From Saccharopolyspora phatthalungensis (GTDB taxonomy: Bacteria > Actinomycetota > Actinomycetes > Mycobacteriales > Pseudonocardiaceae), in the NCBI RefSeq assembly GCF_014203395.1, contig NZ_JACHIW010000002.1, positions 1,054,001-1,118,000 of the forward strand: a DNA stretch of 64,000 nucleotides, read 5' to 3'. Below are positions 58,440 through 64,000 of the stretch, piece after piece (within the stretch, counting starts at the first letter, position 1; every line of letters starts with the position of its first letter). The position numbers were made by a program, and so were the translations under genes. The notes under the pieces were generated by a model. That model made no database searches and was not told the origin of the DNA. It worked only from the letters and a program-made list of their open reading frames with translations.

Positions 58440-59386
58440 TGCGGCGGTTGGTGCTGCGGCCGCTGGCGGTTGCCGGCTCGCAACTCGCGGCGGTCGCAGT
58501 AACCGTCTTCGCCCTCACGTCGGCCCTGCCCGGCGACACGGCCGTGGTGATCCTGGGCGAGCACGCGACCGATGAGCAGGTCGCCGCGCTCCGCGCACAG
58601 TTGCACCTGGATGTCCCGCTCTGGGAGCGCTTCGTGGCGTGGTCGGCCGGTGTGGCCCACGGCGACCTGGGGGAATCACTGCTCACCGGCGTCGCCGTCT
58701 CCGACGAGATAGCCCGGGGCTTTGCCACCACAACCCTGCTGACGGTCCTCGCGCTCGCGGTGGTGATCCCGCTTGCCCTGGCGGTCGGCGTGGCCACCGG
58801 TTTGCGCCCGGGCTCGCTGCTCGACCGCATGCTCAACGGAACCATCGTCCTGCTCAACTCGATCCCGGAATTCGCGCTGGCTCTCTTGCTCGTCGCCTTG
58901 TTCGCCGTCCGACTCGGTTGGCTCCCGGCAACCGCGGCCGGCGCATCGGGATGGTCACTCGCCGCGCGACCGGCCGTTCTCGTCCTGCCGGTCGCCGTGC
59001 TGGTGAGCAAGCAGCTTTGCGCCCTGGCACGGCAAGTGCGCATCGGGGTGTCGGAGGCCGACGGCGCCGAGTACGCCATGCACGCCCGGCTCCACGGACT
59101 GACCGAACGAACGGTCGTGTTCCGGCACGTGTTGCCCAACGCGCTCGGCCCAGCGGTTCAGCAACTCGCGCGCGCGGTCGACGGGCTGCTCGGCGGCGTG
59201 GTGGTCGTCGAGGCCGTTTTCGCCTTGCCCGGGATGGGTTCCGGGTTCATCGACGCGGTCATGGCGCGTGATCTGCCTGCCGTGCAGGGGTACGCGCTGG
59301 TGTTCGCGATCACCACGATCGCGCTGAATCTGCTTGCCGACGTCGTTTCCCGGCTGCTCGTCCCGCAACGCGAGGTGGTCGCGTGA
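58439..59386 (+). CDS. ABC transporter permease (DppB/OppB/NikB type)
   Basis: 315 residues; ATG shares its A with the preceding TGA. The family layout is present: helix one, then a periplasmic domain with the LGEHATDEQVAALRAQLHLD segment, then five further helices. The EAA loop that docks on the ATPase is EYAMHARLHGLTERTVVFRHVLPNA, of which EYAMHARLHGL and RHVLPNA are diagnostic. Intact frame with normal codon use. It pairs with the next gene to form the import channel. Confidence 0.93.
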   Translation: MRRLVLRPLAVAGSQLAAVAVTVFALTSALPGDTAVVILGEHATDEQVAALRAQLHLDVPLWERFVAWSAGVAHGDLGESLLTGVAVSDEIARGFATTTLLTVLALAVVIPLALAVGVATGLRPGSLLDRMLNGTIVLLNSIPEFALALLLVALFAVRLGWLPATAAGASGWSLAARPAVLVLPVAVLVSKQLCALARQVRIGVSEADGAEYAMHARLHGLTERTVVFRHVLPNALGPAVQQLARAVDGLLGGVVVVEAVFALPGMGSGFIDAVMARDLPAVQGYALVFAITTIALNLLADVVSRLLVPQREVVA

Positions 59387-60198
59387 GTCGGCGTCGATTC
59401 TCGGTACCGGCCGTGGTCCTCGGCTTGGCGTTCTTCGGCGTTCCGGCGCTCACGGCACTGCTCGGACCGCTTTTCGCCGGCACGGTGCGATCCACGGCCG
59501 GGCCGTTGCGCCCACCGACCTCGGACTTCCCGCTGGGAACGGATGTTCTCGGCCGGGACGTGCTCGCCCTCGTCCTCAGCGGCGGCATCTCGATCGTCAC
59601 GCTCGCCGGCCTGTCGTTGATGCTGTCCTATGTGATCGGCATGCCACTCGCGCTGCTCGTCACCGGCCGCCGCAACCGCTGGGCCGACGGTGCCTTATTG
59701 CGCTTCCTGGATTTCATCCTCGCGCTCCCGGGACTGCTGGTGCTGCTCGTGCTGGCCGCTACCGGGTGGCGGGGCGTGGTCACGTTGACCGTGGCCATCG
59801 CGGTGCTCCAACTGCCCGCGGTGGTCCGCATCGTCCGCAGCGCCGCACTGGCTCCTGGCTGCCGCACGGCGGTGGAGGCGATGACGATGCAAGGCGAGTC
59901 CTGGTGGCGGATTCACTTGGGCTACATCGGGCGCGCGGTACTGGGACCCGTTCTCGTCGACGCCGGAACCCGGTTGAGCCTCGTGCTGTACCTGCTGGCG
60001 TCGGCGAACTTCCTGGGCCTCGGTCTTGCCCCGTCCGCCAGCGACTGGGCGGTGCTGGTCGAACGCAACAAGGAAGCTCTCTTCCTCCAGCCCTTCGCCG
60101 TCCTGGTACCGGCGCTGTTGCTGATATCGCTGTGCATGGGCATCAACCTGCTGGTGGATCAGGCGCTCATGCGCCGGAACGAGGGCACGACCGCATGA
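59383..60198 (+). CDS. ABC transporter permease (DppC/OppC/NikC type)
   Basis: 271 residues; GTG start overlaps the previous stop by four bases. The periplasmic segment FPLGTDVLGRDVLALVLSG is diagnostic of the C-type permease of peptide/nickel importers, followed by about five helices. The EAA-like loop reads AVEAMTMQGESWWRIHLGYI. Reading frame complete. It overlaps the ATPase start by ATGA, so the whole locus is one operon. Confidence 0.93.
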   Translation: MSRRRFSVPAVVLGLAFFGVPALTALLGPLFAGTVRSTAGPLRPPTSDFPLGTDVLGRDVLALVLSGGISIVTLAGLSLMLSYVIGMPLALLVTGRRNRWADGALLRFLDFILALPGLLVLLVLAATGWRGVVTLTVAIAVLQLPAVVRIVRSAALAPGCRTAVEAMTMQGESWWRIHLGYIGRAVLGPVLVDAGTRLSLVLYLLASANFLGLGLAPSASDWAVLVERNKEALFLQPFAVLVPALLLISLCMGINLLVDQALMRRNEGTTA

Positions 60199-60801
60199 GC
60201 ACACCGATCCTCCGCGCGAGGGGCCTGCGCGCCCGCGCCGGTGAGCATAACCTTCTGATCGACATCGACATCGATGTCCGGCCCGGCGAGATCACCGCCG
60301 TGATCGGGGAATCCGGCAGCGGGAAGACGACGCTGGGCAGAGCGCTGCAAGGCGAGCACAGCGGCGGCGTCACGTTGACTGGAACGGTCGACCTGCTCGG
60401 CACCGATCTGCTCGGCCCCGATCGCGCAACTGGCCCGCGGACTCGACGGCGAGCAGGCCCGAAGCGATGCGCAAAGCATGCTCGAATCACTCGGCCTCGC
60501 CCCGCCCGAGGCCGACCGTCGACCGCACGCACTGTCCGGCGGACAGTTGCAACGAGCAGCGCTGGCACGCGCACTGCTCGCGCACCCGGCCGTGTTGATC
60601 TGCGATGAAATCACCTCCGGCCAAGACCTGATCAACCAGGCAGAACTGCTTGGGCTGCTCACCGAAGCCGCCCGCACCACCGACGTCGGGCTGATATTGA
60701 TCAGCCACGACCTGCCGGCGATCGCGCGGGCTCTGGTGGAAAGCGCTAATGGCCACGCATCGACAACCACCAGCGCGGCCAGCCAAGAACTGGAGCACTG
60801 A
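60195..60801 (+). pseudogene. ABC transporter ATPase with internal deletion and frameshift
   Basis: ATG 60195 begins a normal nucleotide-binding domain with Walker A GESGSGKTT, and the frame stays good to about 60415 (VDLLGTDLLG). The Q-loop region that should follow (about 60-70 residues with the Pro-Gln motif) is absent, and the protein continues only in another frame from about 60420, where LARGLDGEQARSDAQSM leads to the signature LSGGQLQR, Walker B VLICDEITS and the switch His in LISHDLP. The Walker B follow-on reads TSGQD rather than TSALD, and the C-terminal portion is short. Deletion with frameshift disables it. A two-gene ATPase set is usual for this importer; no second ATPase is present, so import would need one from elsewhere. 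Confidence 0.8.
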
Positions 60802-60981
60802 ACCGCCGTGAATTCTTGTTCCGCGAATCGGGAGATCTCCGGGTGGTAGCTCGTGCGACGCCGAACCCCGCTCTCCCGCACATACCCGCCTAACAGGGCA
60901 TTCCGTGCATTGTTCGACGGCGACACGGGCAAGGCGCGAAGCATGTCCTAGCCCACTCTCGCCGCGTTCGCTAGCCTTCGG

Positions 60982-61008
60982 TGCACTCGGTGCACTCGGT
61001 GCACTCGG
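60982..61008. repeat. Three tandem 9-bp repeats
   Basis: Three exact copies of TGCACTCGG, with partial units on both sides, in the non-coding gap before the small membrane-protein gene. The 278-bp gap 60802-61079 otherwise holds only the hairpin at 61028-61050. Confidence 0.9.
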
Positions 61009-61027
61009 TGCGGACTGGAGAATGAAA

Positions 61028-61050
61028 TCCCAATTTTAGGCAAAATGGGA
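61028..61050. promoter_or_regulatory. 23-bp imperfect hairpin, inverted copy of the 36724 element
   Basis: TCCCAATTTT and AAAATGGGA pair with one bulge around AGGC. It matches the reverse complement of 36724-36747 at nearly every base. Here it lies 30 bp before the start codon of the small membrane-protein gene, so a terminator role alone does not fit; it may be a dispersed small repeat or a regulator site. Confidence 0.5.
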
Positions 61051-61079
61051 AAACCGCAGCCATCCAAGGGGGGGAATCC

Positions 61080-61511
61080 ATGTCCAACCGTCCAAACAAC
61101 ACGACTGCGATCGCGGCGATCGCGCTCGCTGCGGTAGTGGCCTCGGCCATCAACCTTGCCGTTGGGACGTTGACGCACGCCAGTGGCGCAATGCCGCCGA
61201 TGGAGTTCATGGGGCTAGAGCCGGTCGTGTACCTGCCCTCCACTGTTTTCGGCGTCATTGCCGGGGCGATCGGCTGGGCCGTGATCCGTCGCCGCGCGAA
61301 GCACCCCGAGCCGCTGTTGCGCCGCCTGGTGCCGATCGTCGTGGGCGTGTCGTTCATTCCGGACCTTGTCCTGTACTTCGTGGCGTCGATGCCTTTCATC
61401 CCCGTGCTGGCCCTGATGGTGATGCACATCGTCATCGCGGCCATCAGCGTGCCCGTTTATCAACGGGTGCTTCCCGTCCCCGATCCGACCCCGTCGTCTT
61501 CCCCGACATAA
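61080..61511 (+). CDS. Small four-helix membrane protein (DUF6069-like)
   Basis: 143 residues with four hydrophobic segments (about 8-30, 50-70, 82-103, 107-127). The features LVGTL-type end of helix one, the GLEPVVYLPSTVFG loop and the VSFIPDLVLYF helix resemble small actinobacterial membrane proteins of the DUF6069 type. ATG 61080 has GGGGGGAA just upstream. The C-terminus is a short Pro/Ser tail. Function unknown. It stands alone, flanked by non-coding sequence on both sides, and is preceded by the shared 23-bp hairpin. Confidence 0.8.
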   Translation: MSNRPNNTTAIAAIALAAVVASAINLAVGTLTHASGAMPPMEFMGLEPVVYLPSTVFGVIAGAIGWAVIRRRAKHPEPLLRRLVPIVVGVSFIPDLVLYFVASMPFIPVLALMVMHIVIAAISVPVYQRVLPVPDPTPSSSPT

Positions 61512-61697
61512 GCGATCCAATCAGCCGGGCCTGCGGGCTCCGCATCGTTCACGTGACCGGAGCCCACCGCCAGGAGCACTACCCGGACGGGCACTGGCTG
61601 ACCGCCGTCGGCGACCTCGCCGCCCGGTTCGTGGCCGACGTGACCGACGGATTTCCGCCGCGCGGCTGCTCAGCCGGTCCTGATACGACTGCTTCGG

Positions 61698-62792
61698 TCA
61701 GTCGAGGTCGAGTTCGTGCAGCGCGGGCATGACCTCCTTCGCGTAAAGCTCGTACGAGCCGATGGTCTGTTCGGGGGTCAGGTGGCCGAACGAATTCCAG
61801 GAGAAGAAGTTCCCGCACTGCAGCGCCCGAGCCTGGGAGAGCAGCTGGTCCCGAACCGTGGACGGCGAACCGACGCACATAATGCCCGCCTCGATCAGCG
61901 CGTTCCAATCGGTGTGTCCCGTCCCGACGAATGGGCGGAAGAACGAGGAGTAGAACTCGTAGCCGGCCGGAAGGTTGTCGAGATCCTTGAAGATGGCAGC
62001 GTCCCGGAACAGCCCGAAGAGCACTTCGAGCGCCGGTTCGGCGATCTCACGTGCTTCCTTGTCGGTGTCGGCGACGAAGACGTTGCGCATCAGGCCGAAG
62101 TCGTCGGCGCCCGGTTTATGCCCGGCCTTGTCGGCCGCCCGGCGGTAGAGATCGAAGGCCTCCTTCGTCTTCTCCACGGTCTGGAAAGCGGACGTGCACT
62201 TGTAGCCCTGGGTGCCGCACAACTCGATGGTACTCGGGCTGAGGGTGAGCAGCCAGACCGGCGGGTTGGGCTGCTGGAGCGGCCGGGGCCAGATCGTGAC
62301 GCCGTCGTAGTTGAAGTGCTCGCCGTGGTGGCTGAACACCGGTTGCCGCCATGCCTTGTGCATGAGCTCGATGCCTTCTTGGAAGTACCCGCGCGTGGTC
62401 GGCATCGAAACGCCTTCCTTGACGAACTCCTGCTCGTCGACGCCACGGCCTAGGCCGACTTCGAGCCGCCCATCGGTGAGGTAATCGAGCATGGCGATTT
62501 CCTCGGCGAGGCGGCGCGGATTGTGAAACGGGATGATGTTGCCCATGACGCCGAGGCGCATCCGGCTGGTGCGCTTGGCAAGCGCGGCAACCAGGAGATT
62601 CGGCGAGGGGCTGACGTTGTAGGCGGTGAAGTGGTGTTCGCTGAAGAACAGCCCGTCGTAACCCAGCTCTTCGAGCTTGAGCCAGGAGTCGAAGTGCCAG
62701 TCGTAGAGTTCTTGAGCCTTGGCGGGGTCGAAGGCTTCGGGATCGGCACCGTAGGGATAGTTGAAGATGTCGAAAACCCAGGACTTGACCAT
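61698..62792 (-). CDS. LLM-class flavin-dependent monooxygenase (luciferase-like)
   Basis: 364 residues; ATG 62792 preceded by AGGAGGAG. The TIM-barrel features of bacterial luciferase-like monooxygenases are visible: GYDGLFFSEHHFTAYNVSPSPNL in pieces (EHHF is the family signature), LGVMGNIIPFHNPRRLAEE, GRLEVGLGRGVDEQEF, and a C-terminal CVGSPSTVRDQL. It would use FMNH2 from a separate reductase; none is adjacent. The family includes antibiotic tailoring enzymes as well as catabolic monooxygenases. It is 14 kb from the nearest PKS tailoring gene and next to lexA, so a link to the polyketide is not supported. Confidence 0.92.
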   Translation of the reverse strand: MVKSWVFDIFNYPYGADPEAFDPAKAQELYDWHFDSWLKLEELGYDGLFFSEHHFTAYNVSPSPNLLVAALAKRTSRMRLGVMGNIIPFHNPRRLAEEIAMLDYLTDGRLEVGLGRGVDEQEFVKEGVSMPTTRGYFQEGIELMHKAWRQPVFSHHGEHFNYDGVTIWPRPLQQPNPPVWLLTLSPSTIELCGTQGYKCTSAFQTVEKTKEAFDLYRRAADKAGHKPGADDFGLMRNVFVADTDKEAREIAEPALEVLFGLFRDAAIFKDLDNLPAGYEFYSSFFRPFVGTGHTDWNALIEAGIMCVGSPSTVRDQLLSQARALQCGNFFSWNSFGHLTPEQTIGSYELYAKEVMPALHELDLD

Positions 62793-63049
62793 GTCTTAGC
62801 TCCTCCTAGGAGTTGATCTTCCGCAGGGCGATCCTACGCCCGGTGATCTCCTCGACGCGATCAAGGAAGCACGCGGTTCGTCCCGGGCGCCGATCGACGG
62901 GGGCATGATGAGCTCTACCAACGAAATACGGGAGTGCCGGTTCACCCAGATTGGCGATTTACGCTCGGCCCGCCAGCCGAGTACTGGCACCCCGAATGCT
63001 GGTCCGGTTGCGAAAGTCCCGGCGGGCCTTCGGCGGGTGTACCGGGGCT

Positions 63050-63775
63050 TCAGACGCTTCGCAGTACCGAGACGACCTTGCCCAGCACAACGGCCGTATC
63101 GCCGTCGAGGACCTCGTAATCCGGGTTGCGCGGCTCCAGGTAGACGTGGCCGTTGCGGCGACGGAACACCTTGACGGTCGCCTCCCCGTCGATCATCGCG
63201 GCGACGATCTGTCCCGAATGTGCCTCGGATTGCTGTCGCACCACAACGATATCGCCGTCGCAGATGGCGGCGTCGATCATCGAGTCACCACGCACCCGAA
63301 GACCGAAAACGCGACCTCGCCCGGTAAGTTCGCGGGGCAACGTCAGCATGTCATCGACGTGCTCTTCTGCCGAGATCGGGCTTCCCGCGGCGATATCGCC
63401 GACCACGGGCACGGGCACCGAGTCATCGCCAGACTCCCGCGCCGAGGGCGGTTGCAGGAAGACGCGCACGTCGATCGGTCGCGACATCGTAGTACTACGC
63501 CGCAGGAAACCCTTCTCCTCCAAACTCGTCAGGTGCTTCGACACCGACGACGATGACCGCAGGCCGACAGCATCTCCGATCTGCCGCGTGCTCGGCGAAT
63601 ACCCGTACCTGACCACCCAATCGCGGATCGCGGCCAGGATTCGCTGCTGGCGCAGCGGCAAGGTCGAGGTGTCCAAGTGCTCGAACTGATCAAGATCGTC
63701 ATAGGCGCCCACCCCTGGAATGGTAGAGGTAGACGCTGGCCACTGAGCCACCGGCCCGCACCGTCGATGCGTCAT
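63050..63775 (-). CDS. lexA: SOS-response repressor LexA
   Basis: 241 residues. The N-terminal winged HTH is near 40-100 (LPLRQQRILAAIRDWVVRYG, STRQIGDAVGLRSSSSVSKHL). The cleavage site Ala-Gly is in DIAAGSP; the catalytic Ser is in RGDSMIDA and the Lys in EATVKVF, both in the C-terminal S24 peptidase domain. LexA represses DNA-damage genes and cuts itself when RecA is activated. The ATG at 63775 has GGGGAA upstream; a later GTG at 63712 would give a more usual N-terminal length, since actinobacterial LexA often starts shortly before LDTS.LP..QR. No clear SOS box was found upstream within the window. Confidence 0.95.
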   Translation of the reverse strand: MTHRRCGPVAQWPASTSTIPGVGAYDDLDQFEHLDTSTLPLRQQRILAAIRDWVVRYGYSPSTRQIGDAVGLRSSSSVSKHLTSLEEKGFLRRSTTMSRPIDVRVFLQPPSARESGDDSVPVPVVGDIAAGSPISAEEHVDDMLTLPRELTGRGRVFGLRVRGDSMIDAAICDGDIVVVRQQSEAHSGQIVAAMIDGEATVKVFRRRNGHVYLEPRNPDYEVLDGDTAVVLGKVVSVLRSV

Positions 63776-63811
63776 TCGGCGGTTCCCCGGTAGGGCAAGC
63801 CACTGCGTTTT

Positions 63812-63889
63812 CCAGCTGGGCCGGGTTTTCCAGCCGGACCGGGATTCCCAGCTGGGCTGGGTTTTCCAGCCGGACCGGGATTCCCAGCC
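63812..63889. repeat. Two tandem 36-bp units upstream of lexA
   Basis: Two 36-bp units differing at one base, plus a partial third. Each contains CCAGCCGGACCGGGATTC, which differs from the 18-bp TE repeat unit (633-704) at only two or three bases. It lies in the non-coding edge region 63776-64000, where no other gene was recognised. Confidence 0.85.
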
Positions 63890-64000
63890 GAGCCGGTCTC
63901 ATTCGGCCACGTACGAATAGGCCAAGACCGACGGCGTTGTCCCCCACTCCAGCCGAGAGAAACGCGCCCGGCGCCCTCCGTCGAACGTTTCTCGACAGCC

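Noticed and set aside
61520..61690. Possible gene fragment on the plus strand (TGAHRQEHYPDGHWL and following)
   Set aside because: Some coding-like third-position GC over about 40 codons but no start, ribosome site or recognisable family.
62905..63174. Small plus-strand ORF between the LLM gene and lexA
   Set aside because: No ribosome site, overlaps the lexA C-terminus in antisense, no family features.
63970..64000. SOS box upstream of lexA
   Set aside because: TCGAACGTTTCTCGA has dyad character but does not fit the GAAC-N4-GTTC spacing and is over 200 bp from the start.

Overview
The window is high-GC DNA with Shine-Dalgarno-led, often overlapping genes, giant modular type I polyketide synthases (PKS), WXG-type giant proteins and an actinobacterial LexA. 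This points to an actinomycete, plausibly of the Pseudonocardiaceae (Saccharopolyspora/Amycolatopsis-like); the genus cannot be fixed from sequence alone.

Region 1 (1-36.6 kb) is the core of a modular macrolide/polyene-type PKS cluster. On the minus strand lie a two-module PKS (11.4-21.7 kb), a two-module PKS ending in a thioesterase (0.5-11.3 kb) and the first 72 codons of a further PKS that runs off the left edge. On the plus strand, divergent from them across an SDR gene, is the starter PKS (23.6-36.6 kb): a KSQ-AT-ACP loading module, then a malonyl KR module and a methylmalonyl DH-KR module. Docking helices and the TE suggest the order starter PKS, then the left-edge PKS (and perhaps others outside), then the 11.4-21.7 kb PKS, then the TE PKS. 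AT motifs predict acetate start, malonyl and methylmalonyl extenders, and two unusual selectors (CATH and WAGH); the last is ethylmalonyl-like, so an alpha-ethyl-alpha,beta-unsaturated terminus is predicted.

Region 2 (36.8-47.3 kb, minus strand) holds candidate tailoring genes (VOC protein, seven-helix membrane protein, P450, SDR, carbamoyltransferase). At its end is a 1550-residue WXG100-like membrane-anchored protein carrying ten copies of a roughly 60-residue helix-turn-helix-like repeat. It has no clear relation to the PKS and is the most unusual protein here.

Region 3 (47.7-53.5 kb) is a catabolic locus: aldehyde dehydrogenase, enolase-superfamily dehydratase and a GntR/FCD regulator in one overlapping operon. 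It is divergent from a 3-hydroxyisobutyrate-dehydrogenase-like enzyme and an MFS importer, with phased operator-like sites between. It looks like sugar-acid uptake and breakdown.

Region 4 (54.7-60.8 kb) is a cobalamin-riboswitch-controlled locus: riboswitch, His-rich 37-residue leader ORF, hairpin, remnants of a cysteine-synthase-like enzyme and an MFS exporter fused by deletion, an ABC solute-binding lipoprotein, two permeases and a frameshifted ATPase. This reads as a decaying cobalt/nickel metallophore or peptide uptake system.

Region 5 (61-64 kb) contains a small membrane protein, an LLM flavin monooxygenase and lexA, with a minisatellite upstream whose unit resembles an 18-bp repeat found inside the PKS thioesterase coding sequence. 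No transposase, tRNA, rRNA or CRISPR was seen.
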